A stretch of 64,000 nt of DNA from an uncultured Bacteroidales bacterium (GTDB lineage Bacteria > Bacteroidota > Bacteroidia > Bacteroidales > F082), in contig CALCYT010000047.1 in NCBI GenBank assembly GCA_937906455.1, positions 10,605 through 74,604 of the forward strand, written 5' to 3'. This document shows, in pieces, positions 14,543-23,764 of the stretch. The stretch's first letter is position 1. Every line of letters begins with the position of its first letter. The notes under the pieces were generated by a model. It did not search any database and was not told the DNA's origin. It saw nothing but the letters and a program-made list of their open reading frames with translations. Made by a program: the position numbers and the translations under genes.

Positions 14543-17170
14543 ATGGAATTGTCAAGTAAATACAGTCCGCAAACCACCGAAGAGAAATGGTACGAACACT
14601 GGATTGAGAAGAATTATTTTCATTCGACACCTGATGAGCGTGAGCCTTATACCATAGTGATCCCGCCGCCGAATGTCACAGGAGTGCTTCACATGGGACA
14701 CATGCTGAACAACACCATCCAGGATGTGCTGGTACGTCGTGCACGTATGCAGGGCAAGAACGCTTGCTGGGTGCCTGGCACCGACCATGCATCCATCGCT
14801 ACTGAGGCAAAAGTGGTGAACAAGCTGGCTCAGCAGGGTATCAAGAAGACCGATATCGGACGCGAGGAGTTCCTGAAACACGCTTGGGACTGGACACACG
14901 AACACGGCGGCATCATACTGAAACAGCTTCGCAAACTCGGTGCCTCCTGCGACTGGCAACGTACCTCGTTCACCATGGACGAGATACGCTCAAAAAGCGT
15001 CATCCACGTGTTCTGCGACCTTTATAAAAAAGGCCTCATCTACCGAGGCGTGCGTATGGTCAACTGGGACCCGAAAGCCCTCACGGCACTCAGCGACGAG
15101 GAAGTCGTTTATAAAGAGGAACATAGCAAGCTTTATTACCTTAGATATAAAATAGAAGGCGAAGACGGCTATGCAGTGGTGGCGACGACACGTCCTGAGA
15201 CCATCATGGGCGACACGGCAATGTGTATCAACCCTAACGACCCGAAAAACCAACACCTGAAAGGCAAAAAAGTAATCGTCCCGTTGGTGAATCGCGTGAT
15301 TCCGGTCATAGAAGACGAATACGTTGACATTGAGTTCGGAACCGGCTGTCTGAAGGTGACTCCGGCACATGATGTGAACGACTATATGCTCGGCGAGAAA
15401 CATAACCTCCAGAGTATCAATATCTTCAATGACGACGCCACCATCAGTGAAGCTGCCGGCATGTATGTGGGAATGGACCGTGAAGCCGTCCGCAAACAGA
15501 TTGTCATAGACCTGAAAGAGGCCGACCTCTTGGAGAAAATAGAAGACTATAATAATAAGGTGGGGTATTCGGAGCGTACCAACGTCCCGATTGAGCCGAA
15601 GCTCTCTATGCAGTGGTTCCTCAAGATGGAACACCTCGCCAAGATAGCCCTCAAGCCCGTGGAAGACGGCGAGATATTGTTCTATCCAGCGAAATATGTC
15701 AACCTCTACCGCCATTGGCTCGAAAACATCAAGGATTGGTGCATCAGCCGCCAGCTGTGGTGGGGACATCAGATTCCGGCATATTATCTGCCGGAAGGCG
15801 GCTACGTGGTGGCTGAATCCGACGAGGAAGCTCTCGCTCTTGCAAAAGAAAAGACAGGTAATAACAACCTGACACTCAACGATTTGCGTCGTGACGGCGA
15901 CTGCCTCGACACATGGTTCAGCTCTTGGCTCTGGCCTCTCTCACTGTTCAACGGCATCCTCGACCCCAACAACGCAGAGTTTAAATATTACTACCCGACA
16001 AACGACCTCATCACGGCTCCCGACATCATCTTCTTCTGGGTCGCCAGAATGATTATGGCAGGCGAGGAGTACGAAGGAAAGGTGCCATTCCATAAAGTGT
16101 ATTTCACCGGTATCGTACGCGACAAACTCGGACGTAAGATGTCGAAATCTCTCGGTAACTCGCCCGACCCGATAGAACTTATCGAGACCTACGGTGCCGA
16201 CGGCGTGCGTATGGGTATGTTGCTCTCGGCTCCGGCAGGAAACGACATCCTGTTTGACGTGGCACTTTGTGAGCAGGGACGTAACTTCTGCAACAAGATT
16301 TGGAACGCCCTCCGCCTCGTGAAAGGATGGAATGTCGATGAAAATGCACCTCAGCCCGACACCGCAAAAATGGCTGTGAAATGGTTCGACGCGCGTTATA
16401 ACCAGGTGCTGGCCGAGATGAACGACAACTTCGAGAAATACCGTCTCTCCGATGCCTTGATGGGTATCTACAAGCTCACTTGGGACGACTTCTGCTCGTG
16501 GTATCTCGAGATGGTGAAAGCCCCGATGGGACAGCCTGTCGATGGCGTGACTTACAGAGCCACAGTAACTTTCTTCGAGAACCTGATGAAGCTCCTGCAT
16601 CCGTTCATGCCGTTTATCACTGAGGAGATTTATCATAACCTCGATGAAAGAAAAGAAGGCGACGACATCATCATAGCTCAACAGCCGAAACAGAAAGATG
16701 TTGACAATCAGGTGCTTGAGCTTTTCGATTTCACTATGGAAGTCATCAACAACATCCGTAAGATTCGTGCCGAGAAGAACATATCTTTCAAAGAGGCTAT
16801 TGATCTAATCGTTATAGGCAATGATGGCGCAAAGAAAGACTTTGATTGTGTTATTGAGAAGTTAACCAACGTAAAATCAATAACTTATACAGCTGAGAAG
16901 CCGCATGACGCTTTCGGATTCATTGTGCGCTCGAAGGAATATTTCATTCCTGTCACCGACTCCGTTGACACTGAGGCCGAGCTTAAGAAACTTGAGGAAG
17001 AGCTGAAATACGCTCAAGGTTTCCTGAAGTCTGTCGAGGCGAAGCTCTCCAACGAGAAATTCGTCAACGGCGCGCCGGCCGCAGTCGTCGATAAGGAACG
17101 CAAGAAAAAATCCGATGCCGAGGCTAAGATAGCAGTACTCGAACAACAGATAAAATCAATGGGAAAATAA
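14543..17170 (+). CDS. valS: Valyl-tRNA synthetase
   Basis: Charges tRNA-Val, 875 residues, class I synthetase. The HIGH-type motif is HMGH at 50-53 (after PPPNVTGVL) and KMSKS is at 532-536. The editing (CP1) domain lies between, with VATTRPETIMGDTAM, which removes mischarged threonine. The C-terminal end is a coiled coil (LKKLEEELKYAQGFLKSVE) that binds the tRNA. MELSSKYSP at 14543 equals the normal Bacteroidetes start, and the promoter position supports it. The gene is followed 22 bases later by a secreted-protein gene. Confidence 0.97.
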   Translation: MELSSKYSPQTTEEKWYEHWIEKNYFHSTPDEREPYTIVIPPPNVTGVLHMGHMLNNTIQDVLVRRARMQGKNACWVPGTDHASIATEAKVVNKLAQQGIKKTDIGREEFLKHAWDWTHEHGGIILKQLRKLGASCDWQRTSFTMDEIRSKSVIHVFCDLYKKGLIYRGVRMVNWDPKALTALSDEEVVYKEEHSKLYYLRYKIEGEDGYAVVATTRPETIMGDTAMCINPNDPKNQHLKGKKVIVPLVNRVIPVIEDEYVDIEFGTGCLKVTPAHDVNDYMLGEKHNLQSINIFNDDATISEAAGMYVGMDREAVRKQIVIDLKEADLLEKIEDYNNKVGYSERTNVPIEPKLSMQWFLKMEHLAKIALKPVEDGEILFYPAKYVNLYRHWLENIKDWCISRQLWWGHQIPAYYLPEGGYVVAESDEEALALAKEKTGNNNLTLNDLRRDGDCLDTWFSSWLWPLSLFNGILDPNNAEFKYYYPTNDLITAPDIIFFWVARMIMAGEEYEGKVPFHKVYFTGIVRDKLGRKMSKSLGNSPDPIELIETYGADGVRMGMLLSAPAGNDILFDVALCEQGRNFCNKIWNALRLVKGWNVDENAPQPDTAKMAVKWFDARYNQVLAEMNDNFEKYRLSDALMGIYKLTWDDFCSWYLEMVKAPMGQPVDGVTYRATVTFFENLMKLLHPFMPFITEEIYHNLDERKEGDDIIIAQQPKQKDVDNQVLELFDFTMEVINNIRKIRAEKNISFKEAIDLIVIGNDGAKKDFDCVIEKLTNVKSITYTAEKPHDAFGFIVRSKEYFIPVTDSVDTEAELKKLEEELKYAQGFLKSVEAKLSNEKFVNGAPAAVVDKERKKKSDAEAKIAVLEQQIKSMGK

Positions 17171-17192
17171 AAATTTTTCAGCATATAAATCT

Positions 17193-18767
17193 ATGAAGAA
17201 ATCATTGTTTTTCACTTTAATCATTGTGCTTCTCGCTCCATTTGCCATGAACGCACAAGAATCCAAGGACATGTGGGACTTTGTCACATCGTTCACAACA
17301 TCAACAGGCCGTCAACATGGTGTGGTTTATGACGGCGAGTATATCTATACCGCCGCATGGGGCAAGTCATCGACAGTGCTTTCCATGTTTTACAAATATG
17401 ATTTGAACGGCAATCTCCTTGAGGAGTTCGACATCCCAGGCATCAATGAATCCAATTATGTACACGACATGACTTACGACGGACAATACGTATATGGTTG
17501 CGATGGTAGCACAGGCAACATCTGGTGCTTTGATTTACGCAATAAAACTCTGATAGGCTCAATACAGACAAGCTATCCGGAGCTTCGTTGCTGCACTTAC
17601 GACCCTGTGTATGATGCCTTTTGGGTCAACGGCAACAACACCGGCAGCCAGCCTAACCTTTATCTCGACATGCACCTTGTGAACCGCAATGGCGTGGTGC
17701 TCAAGTCGGCATCAACACACCCGCTGGGAGGCCATACCGTGAAAGGAACAGGCTATTTCACCGATGAGGATGGAGTGGCACATATCTTTATCTTCGCTGT
17801 ACAAGGCTTCACAGCTCATGTCTTCGACTATTTAATCGAGGCCGACAGCATGGAGCCCGACTATATCTTCGATTTCGGCTCCACACCCGGTTATTCTGTC
17901 GCGGGTAGCGCAGGCGGTGCCTACATAGGCGAATGCGATGGCTCCGTATATTTCTTCGGCGATGTCGATCAAAGCCCTAACCTTATCGGAATATATGCCT
18001 TGGGCGAGTACGAGCCTGTGGTGCCTACACCGCCTGAAGGAGACATTTCATTTGACTTCAACGACGGCATCATGCGCTGGAACACCATCGACGCCGACAA
18101 CGACGGATACTGCTGGGAGCTGCGTCGCAACTGGGGCAACACGGAAAACCCATATTGCGTGACGTCGGCATCATTCGATGACCTCACACAAACAGTATTG
18201 TTCCCGGAAAATTATCTTGTAACACCTTATAAACTCGATTGCGAGAAGATTTCTTTCATCGCACAGGCACAAGACCAGTCACATCCGGCAGAGCATTTCG
18301 GCGTGGCGGTGTCAACAGAAAGCGGCACCAACCCCGATGACTTCACCATAGTGTGGGAAGCAGAGCTGTCGGCTAAGACAGCAGGCAACTGGCACGCTTA
18401 TAACGTTGACCTCAGAGACTATCAGGGACAAGATATCTACGTGGCTATAGTACACTTTAATTGTAGTAACCAATTCATGATGAATATCGACGACGTTATG
18501 CTTTATAGACAATATGACGATGTAATTGAAAACACAGCTGTCTCACTCAGCGTTTATCCTAATCCCTCAAGCGACAAGCTTATCGTTGAAAGCCGAGATA
18601 TGGTCGAAAGATATGACATCTACAACGTCACAGGCGAGATGGTCGGAGGATCTCCGGTCAACACTACATCGTTTGAAGTGAATGTGAGTGGGCTTCCGGA
18701 AGGCGTTTACGTCATTAAAGTGGCAAGTGAAGGCTTGGTGCAGACTAAACGTTTTGTGAAGAAATGA
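17193..18767 (+). CDS. T9SS-sorted protein with choice-of-anchor J domain
   Basis: Secreted or surface protein of 524 residues. Signal peptide 1-21 ends FAMNA|Q. Residues about 30-275 are repetitive with aromatic strands (YDGEYIYTAAWG, YDGQYVYGCDG), consistent with a beta-propeller. Residues about 283-440 (FDFNDGIMRWNTIDADNDG to MMNIDDVML) match the jelly-roll choice-of-anchor J / cleaved adhesin module, which is usually carbohydrate- or protein-binding. Residues about 448-524 form the T9SS type A sorting domain with VYPNPSSDKL and the terminal LVQTKRFVKK. The exact ligand is unknown. Similar proteins in Bacteroidales are often proteolysed adhesins. Confidence 0.85.
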   Translation: MKKSLFFTLIIVLLAPFAMNAQESKDMWDFVTSFTTSTGRQHGVVYDGEYIYTAAWGKSSTVLSMFYKYDLNGNLLEEFDIPGINESNYVHDMTYDGQYVYGCDGSTGNIWCFDLRNKTLIGSIQTSYPELRCCTYDPVYDAFWVNGNNTGSQPNLYLDMHLVNRNGVVLKSASTHPLGGHTVKGTGYFTDEDGVAHIFIFAVQGFTAHVFDYLIEADSMEPDYIFDFGSTPGYSVAGSAGGAYIGECDGSVYFFGDVDQSPNLIGIYALGEYEPVVPTPPEGDISFDFNDGIMRWNTIDADNDGYCWELRRNWGNTENPYCVTSASFDDLTQTVLFPENYLVTPYKLDCEKISFIAQAQDQSHPAEHFGVAVSTESGTNPDDFTIVWEAELSAKTAGNWHAYNVDLRDYQGQDIYVAIVHFNCSNQFMMNIDDVMLYRQYDDVIENTAVSLSVYPNPSSDKLIVESRDMVERYDIYNVTGEMVGGSPVNTTSFEVNVSGLPEGVYVIKVASEGLVQTKRFVKK

Positions 18768-18791
18768 GCATCAATCAATATTATCTGATTT

Positions 18792-19463
18792 TCATTCTTC
18801 CTCAACCAAAAACAACGCTATCTGCTTGATGCCTTGGGCACCGATGACTAACTGATTGTCTATTTCAGTGCTTCGGCTTACCCCACTGATTATCACTGTT
18901 TCGGCAGGTTTGTCGGAACAGTGATTTTTCTTTATGAGATGCAGAGCGTCTTTCATGCTTGCCACAATCTGACTCGGCGAGGCGTAAACCAGCAAAATGT
19001 CGGCATCGGAATATGCCGCCCGCGACCCCGCGCATTTGTCAGTAACCACGACGCTCCCGGTATGCGCTATCAGGCACTCGCAGTCGGTGATGCTCACTGT
19101 TTTCTTGCGTTTTATGCTGTAGTCGTGGCATAACTTGATGTCGGAGTCTTTGAACACCTCTTCGATTTTTGGACTTGTGCTACACAGCGGGTCCCATTGG
19201 TTCTCAACCACGAATTGTCGCATCGCCGCTAAGAAGTCGGCTCGGCTCTCGAAATAAATGAAGATGCCGCCGTTGTCTTTGAAACGCTCCACGAAGGTGA
19301 AGTCGGCACCGTCTTCTTCCTTGAACGGCGTCCATGTGTCGGCTTGCATGTTCACGTCGGAAAACATATTCTCGTCTTTCGCCATCACAGCCTCGCGCAC
19401 CTTGGCGAGAATCTGCTCCTTGTTGGTGCGTTCACTGAGATTGCCGAACGGGAATACTTTCAT
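18792..19463 (-). CDS. LUD-domain (LutC-like) protein
   Basis: 223-residue cytosolic protein of the LUD family, the domain of LutC in lactate utilisation. The C-terminal half shows CLIAHTGSVVV, SDADILLVYASPSQIV and SGVSRSTEIDNQLVIGAQG, the diagnostic end block. LutA and LutB are not nearby, so a lactate role cannot be assumed. It starts three bases after the ftsH stop and completes an rsfS-ftsH-LUD transcription unit, an arrangement common in Bacteroidales. Confidence 0.82.
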   Translation of the reverse strand: MKVFPFGNLSERTNKEQILAKVREAVMAKDENMFSDVNMQADTWTPFKEEDGADFTFVERFKDNGGIFIYFESRADFLAAMRQFVVENQWDPLCSTSPKIEEVFKDSDIKLCHDYSIKRKKTVSITDCECLIAHTGSVVVTDKCAGSRAAYSDADILLVYASPSQIVASMKDALHLIKKNHCSDKPAETVIISGVSRSTEIDNQLVIGAQGIKQIALFLVEEE

Positions 19464-19465
19464 GG

Positions 19466-21472
19466 TTATGCTATCGTGGTGTTTTCAGGATATTGATTGC
19501 CGGGTTGTTCTTGTGTCGCCTCAGGCTTGTCGTCCTTGCGTCTGGAGAAAGAGCGCTCCTCGTGTTTCCACGGACGTTCACCAAAGATGTTGACGAGATC
19601 GTCGGTGAATATCACCTCTTTGTCGATGAGTTTCTCGGCGAGCTTGGTGAGACCTTCCTTATGCTCGTTGAGGATGCGCAGAGCCTCCTGATAGGCACTC
19701 TCTATGAGCTTGCTCACCTCCGCGTCGATGGTCTCGGCGGTCTTCTCGCTGAACGGCTTTTGGAAGGAATATTCTTGCTGACCTGTTGAGTCATAATAAC
19801 TTACGTTGCCTATTTTCTCATCGAGACCATAGTACATCACCATGGCGTGAGCTTGCTTCGACACTTTTTCGAGGTCGTTCAACGCCCCTGTGGAGATGTG
19901 TCCGAATATGATTTGCTCTGCGGCGCGGCCACCGAGTGTGGCAATCATCTCATGGTACATCTGCTCTTTGGTGGTTATCTGCCTCTCATCAGGCAGGTAC
20001 CAGGCCGCGCCGAGTGCCTTGCCTCTCGGGACGATGGTAACCTTCACCAACGGGTGAGCGTGTTCGAGCATCCAGCTCGTGGTGGCATGTCCCGCCTCAT
20101 GATATGCTATCACCTTTTTCTCGGAAGGCGTGATGACCGAGTTTTTCTTCTCCAAGCCGCCAACTATACGGTCGATGGCATCTAAAAAGTCTTGTTTGTC
20201 AATGTTTTCCTTGTTGCGACGCGCCGCTATCAACGCCGCCTCGTTGCACACGTTGGCGATGTCGGCACCGGAGAACCCCGGCGTTTGTTTGGCCAAAAAC
20301 TCCTTATCAACATCGGAGCCAAGCTTCAACCCGCGCATGTGTACCCCGAAAATGTCACGCCGGCCGTTCAAGTCGGGTAGCTCAACGTAAATCTGACGGT
20401 CGAAACGTCCTGCACGCATCAAAGCCTTGTCGAGTATGTCGGCGCGGTTGGTGGCGGCCAAAACGATGACACCGGAATTGGTGCCGAAGCCGTCCATCTC
20501 GGTGAGCAGCTGATTCAGAGTGCTCTCACGCTCGTCGTTGCCCCCGCTGACGATGTTCTTGCCTCTCGCGCGACCGATGGCGTCGATTTCGTCAATGAAT
20601 ATTATACATGGCGACTTGGACTTCGCCTGGCTGAAGAGGTCACGCACACGCGAGGCACCCACACCTACGAACATCTCCACGAAGTCGGAGCCTGAGATGC
20701 TGAAGAACGGCACGTTGGCCTCGCCTGCCACCGACTTCGCGAGCAAGGTCTTGCCGGTGCCTGGAGGACCAACAAGCAACACTCCCTTTGGAATCTTGCC
20801 GCCTAAACGTGTGTATCGGTTTGGATTCTTCAGAAAATCAACGATTTCCATCACCTCTTCCTTCGCCTCTTCGAGACCTGCCACGTCTTTGAACGTCGTC
20901 TTGTTGTCCTTCTCCTGATCGTACAGCTGCGCCTTCGATTTCCCGATGTTGAAAATCTGTCCGCCGCCCATGCCTGCACCGTTGCCCATCCTGCGCATAA
21001 TCAGAACCCAGAAACCTAAGATTAACAACAAAGGCAATATCCAGCTGATGATTTCTCCGGTCCAGTTGTGCCGCTCCACCGGAATTACCTCCACAGGGTT
21101 GGAGAGACCTTCCTGAGCCTCGTCAACTTTGGCGTAAAGTCTTGATTCTGTTGTGTTTAACATGAAGTTGGGTTTCTTCCCGAATGCTTGGGATGTCTCG
21201 TTGGGGAAATATTTCTTCATGCCTTGATCGTTGAGGTAAATCTCAGCCGTCTTGCCGTTCACAAGCTCTATTTTCTCAATGTCACCGTCCTTGAGCATCT
21301 TGGTCAGCTCGGTCATGGTGGTCTCCCTCACGCCGGAACTGCCGCCAAACACTATCGTCCCGATGAAAAACGCAATCAGTATGACGTAAACCCAATAAAA
21401 ACCGATTCTCTTTTTGGGCTTGTTGCCTTGGTTCCCTTTGAAATTCTGAAATGAATTCTGATTGTCTGCCAT
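19466..21472 (-). CDS. ftsH: ATP-dependent zinc metalloprotease FtsH
   Basis: Membrane-anchored AAA+ protease that degrades misassembled membrane proteins and short-lived regulators, 668 residues. There are two membrane helices (about 24-44 and 141-159) around a periplasmic domain. Walker A is GPPGTGKT at 235-242, Walker B is IIFIDEIDA, and the second region of homology contains RAGRFDRQIYVELPD. The zinc site HEAGH is at 458-462, with the third ligand expected further on in the protease domain. The C-terminal tail is polar and rich in Glu and Gln. It is transcribed from the rsfS promoter, 11 bases downstream of rsfS. Confidence 0.97.
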   Translation of the reverse strand: MADNQNSFQNFKGNQGNKPKKRIGFYWVYVILIAFFIGTIVFGGSSGVRETTMTELTKMLKDGDIEKIELVNGKTAEIYLNDQGMKKYFPNETSQAFGKKPNFMLNTTESRLYAKVDEAQEGLSNPVEVIPVERHNWTGEIISWILPLLLILGFWVLIMRRMGNGAGMGGGQIFNIGKSKAQLYDQEKDNKTTFKDVAGLEEAKEEVMEIVDFLKNPNRYTRLGGKIPKGVLLVGPPGTGKTLLAKSVAGEANVPFFSISGSDFVEMFVGVGASRVRDLFSQAKSKSPCIIFIDEIDAIGRARGKNIVSGGNDERESTLNQLLTEMDGFGTNSGVIVLAATNRADILDKALMRAGRFDRQIYVELPDLNGRRDIFGVHMRGLKLGSDVDKEFLAKQTPGFSGADIANVCNEAALIAARRNKENIDKQDFLDAIDRIVGGLEKKNSVITPSEKKVIAYHEAGHATTSWMLEHAHPLVKVTIVPRGKALGAAWYLPDERQITTKEQMYHEMIATLGGRAAEQIIFGHISTGALNDLEKVSKQAHAMVMYYGLDEKIGNVSYYDSTGQQEYSFQKPFSEKTAETIDAEVSKLIESAYQEALRILNEHKEGLTKLAEKLIDKEVIFTDDLVNIFGERPWKHEERSFSRRKDDKPEATQEQPGNQYPENTTIA

Positions 21473-21483
21473 AACAATTTTAA

Positions 21484-21855
21484 TTAATCCTCATAAACTT
21501 TTCTCTCCGCATCGGCCCATAACTCCTCCAATCTGTAGAAATCACGCTTCTCCTGGAGAAAGACATGGACTACCACATCGATATAATCCAACAAAATCCA
21601 TTCCGAATTTTCAAAACCCTCCTCATGATATACATGCACATGGAGCTTGTTGCGCACATTGTCTATAATCTTTTCGGCTATGGCGTTGACCTGTGTCTTT
21701 GACTGGGCGTGGCAGATGACGAAATAATCGGTCACAGCCGAATGCAACTCTCTCAAATCCAATGATGTAACACCTTGCGCCTTGGCCTCCAACATCGTCT
21801 CAACGATGGTCGCGAGGACTTCTTCTGTATTGTCTTGTTCGTGTCTTACTCTCAT
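21484..21855 (-). CDS. rsfS: Ribosome silencing factor RsfS
   Basis: Binds ribosomal protein uL14 and blocks joining of the subunits when nutrients are short. 123 residues; typical segments are LDLRELHSAVTDYFVICHA, the SKTQVNAIAEKI helix and the GFENSEWILLDYIDVVVHVF core. The frame is open 10 codons further upstream, but a clear -7 box lies within that extension (21873-21880), so the ATG at 21855 is chosen. First gene of the rsfS-ftsH-LUD unit, divergent from birA. Confidence 0.94.
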   Translation of the reverse strand: MRVRHEQDNTEEVLATIVETMLEAKAQGVTSLDLRELHSAVTDYFVICHAQSKTQVNAIAEKIIDNVRNKLHVHVYHEEGFENSEWILLDYIDVVVHVFLQEKRDFYRLEELWADAERKVYED

Positions 21856-21872
21856 GTAAACAAAAATTTCTG

Positions 21873-21880
21873 CAAAGATA
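21873..21880 (-). promoter_or_regulatory. -7 box for rsfS-ftsH-LUD
   Basis: The minus strand reads TATCTTTG, an exact TAnnTTTG, about 18 bases before the ATG at 21855. It decides the rsfS start. Confidence 0.65.
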
Positions 21881-21925
21881 ATCATAAAATTTGATGCTTT
21901 TGATATGTATTTGATAAAAAATGTA

Positions 21926-21933
21926 TATTTTTG
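21926..21933 (+). promoter_or_regulatory. -7 box for birA
   Basis: TATTTTTG fits TAnnTTTG; transcription would begin near 21940, giving a leader of about 27 bases. Two possible TTTG upstream boxes exist, but the spacing is not ideal. It is divergent from the rsfS promoter 46 bases away. Confidence 0.55.
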
Positions 21934-21966
21934 CCCTTTCTTTACAAAAGACTGACATTTCAGAAG

Positions 21967-22743
21967 ATGACGATGAAAATTTTACGTTTTGACGAAATTA
22001 ATTCCACTAATGTTTATCTGTATGACAAAATGGCAGAAGGAACTGACATTTCCGATATGGTTGTCGTCGCGGCTCATCAGACGGCAGGTCGGGGAATGGA
22101 CAAAAATCGGTGGGAAAGCGAGGCGGGAAAGAATCTTCTTTTTAGTATGGCATTGAACGTCAATTATTTGGAAGCGGAAAATCAGTTTAAAATATCTCAG
22201 GCAGTGGCGGTGGCAATGGTTGAAACCCTCCAAAATTTCATTGATTCCGACAATTTTTTCATAAAATGGCCTAATGATATTTATTATGGTGACAAAAAAC
22301 TCGCCGGCATGCTTATCCAAAACACCATCAATGCTCGCATGATGGGTGTCTCAATTATTGGTATTGGATTGAATGTCAATCAGATAAGATTTTCTGAAGA
22401 TATACCGAATCCTATTTCTTTGAAGATGATAACAGGCGAGGGACATGACCTCGAAAATATTCTTAACCAATTAGTTGTCAATATAAAAAATGCCGTTGAC
22501 GCTCTTCGTTATGAAGACAAACGCGATGAAGTCAACAATAAGTATATCAAGAAGTTGTATCGTTACCGTCAATGGGCGGAATATTTTTATCAAAATCAAG
22601 TTAAAGAAATGATCATCAATGGTTTTGATAAATACGGACGACTCCTTCTTCAAGACAAGGAAGGAGCCGCTATAGTGTGTGACGTCAAAGAGTTACAGTT
22701 TTTTCCGCCATCATATCGACAAGATTCTGAAGCGGACGTTTAG
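21967..22743 (+). CDS. birA: Biotin--[acetyl-CoA-carboxylase] ligase
   Basis: Attaches biotin to the carboxylase carrier protein. 258 residues with the catalytic loop QTAGRGMDKNRW (the usual GRGxxxxxW), KWPNDIYYGDKKLAGML for lysine and biotin contacts, and VSIIGIGLNVNQ. There is no N-terminal helix-turn-helix, so it is the ligase-only form and not a repressor. ATGs at 21967 and 21973 are both possible. The last 20 or so codons run past the normal C-terminus and overlap the end of the convergent SRPBCC gene by 59 bases. The final residues (PPSYRQDSEADV) are probably read through the neighbour's coding DNA. Confidence 0.93.
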   Translation: MTMKILRFDEINSTNVYLYDKMAEGTDISDMVVVAAHQTAGRGMDKNRWESEAGKNLLFSMALNVNYLEAENQFKISQAVAVAMVETLQNFIDSDNFFIKWPNDIYYGDKKLAGMLIQNTINARMMGVSIIGIGLNVNQIRFSEDIPNPISLKMITGEGHDLENILNQLVVNIKNAVDALRYEDKRDEVNNKYIKKLYRYRQWAEYFYQNQVKEMIINGFDKYGRLLLQDKEGAAIVCDVKELQFFPPSYRQDSEADV

Positions 22744-23074
22744 CCATCATCGCCATGAGAGGGTTGAGGTCGGCGTCAATCTCATACATCACGCGGCATT
22801 GATTGCCCAATCCTGCTATCTTGATGCTTAAAGTGAATTGGAAAGGTGTCTTCCCGACAGGCACTAACTGCACTAAACTGTATGATATTCTTTGACTTAC
22901 ATTCAAAGCAATGCTTCCCATACCTTGCACCGTGAACGAGAGGTTGTCTTCATCGGCTTTGACGTTGACAACCTGTTCGGGTAACAATGCCGGTATGTTG
23001 CGCATGTCGCTGACGAGCATGAAGAAATCCCGCTCGCTCTTGCTGTTATCAACATATTCTGACTGAATCAACAT
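22685..23074 (-). CDS. SRPBCC (START-like) superfamily protein
   Basis: 129-residue protein with the helix-grip fold pattern: an N-terminal strand, KSERDFFMLVSDMRNIPALLP, a set of amphipathic strands and the C-terminal helix AKRPLQNLVDMMAEKTVTL. Members bind hydrophobic ligands or act as cyclases; the exact role is unknown. It lies 13 bases downstream of pyrE on the same strand and overlaps the end of birA tail-to-tail. A SRPBCC gene next to pyrE is a frequent Bacteroidales arrangement. Confidence 0.75.
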   Translation of the reverse strand: MLIQSEYVDNSKSERDFFMLVSDMRNIPALLPEQVVNVKADEDNLSFTVQGMGSIALNVSQRISYSLVQLVPVGKTPFQFTLSIKIAGLGNQCRVMYEIDADLNPLMAMMAKRPLQNLVDMMAEKTVTL

Positions 23075-23078
23075 AATT

Positions 23079-23094
23079 CTTTAAACTTTAAACT
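23079..23094 (+). repeat. CTTTAAA heptamer repeat at the pyrE end
   Basis: Two tandem copies of CTTTAAA plus CT fill the pyrE/SRPBCC spacer. The pyrE stop codon (TAA on the minus strand, 23088-23090) lies within it. Confidence 0.7.
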
Positions 23095-23738
23095 AAATGG
23101 TCGTCAGACCATTTCTGCGGGTTCTTTCTCCATTCCATGAGCGAGAGCATCTGGTCGTCGCTGACGTAGTTCTCCTCAACGGCTTTTTGTATCAAAGCCT
23201 CGTAATTGCTGATGGTCACGAGGTCGCAGTCAGCTTTTTTGAATGCCTCGGCTGCCGCGTCAAGTTGATATGTGAATATTGCCATCATGCCTTTCACATG
23301 TGCGCCTTTCTCACGCAGTGCCTCCACCGCCGCGAGACTCGACTTCCCGGTGGAGACGAGGTCTTCAATCACCACCACCGAAGCTCCTTGAGGCACAATG
23401 CCTTCAACTTGGTTGTTCAAGCCATGCGACTTCGCCTCCGAGCGCACATAGCAGAAAGGAAGACCAAGCTCCTGGGCGACCAAAGCACCTTGCGGGATGC
23501 CGCCGGTGGCGACACCTGCAATCAAATCGGGCTTGCCGAAACGCTCGATACACATCTTCGAGAACGACTCCCTGATGAACGTCCTGATCTCCGGAAATGA
23601 CAGCGTTATGCGGTTGTCACAATAAATCGGTGACTTTAATCCGCTCGCCCATGTAAAAGGATTTGCAGGATTCAATTTTATTGCTTTAATTTGCAAAAGA
23701 AAATTAGCTAACAATAAAGCGGTGTCTTTTTCGTTCAT
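23088..23738 (-). CDS. pyrE: Orotate phosphoribosyltransferase
   Basis: Makes orotidine 5'-phosphate from orotate and PRPP in pyrimidine synthesis. 216 residues, with the PRPP loop VVVIEDLVSTGKSS, the flexible loop YVRSEAKSHGLNNQVEG and GVATGGIPQGALVAQ. The length is normal. It has its own -7 box (TACATTTG on the minus strand, 23757-23764) 19 bases upstream. The divergent Nudix gene begins inside that promoter, so the two genes share a very short control region. Confidence 0.96.
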   Translation of the reverse strand: MNEKDTALLLANFLLQIKAIKLNPANPFTWASGLKSPIYCDNRITLSFPEIRTFIRESFSKMCIERFGKPDLIAGVATGGIPQGALVAQELGLPFCYVRSEAKSHGLNNQVEGIVPQGASVVVIEDLVSTGKSSLAAVEALREKGAHVKGMMAIFTYQLDAAAEAFKKADCDLVTISNYEALIQKAVEENYVSDDQMLSLMEWRKNPQKWSDDHLV

Positions 23739-23756
23739 ATCTTAACAAATTTTCTG

Positions 23757-23764
23757 CAAATGTA
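23757..23764 (-). promoter_or_regulatory. -7 box for pyrE
   Basis: The minus strand reads TACATTTG, an exact TAnnTTTG, 19 bases before the pyrE ATG. It overlaps the ATG of the divergent Nudix gene. Confidence 0.55.

Noticed and set aside
18792..21855. A lactate-utilisation (lut) operon because of the LUD protein
   Set aside because: LutA- and LutB-like partners are absent; the neighbours are rsfS and ftsH, so no lactate role can be assigned.
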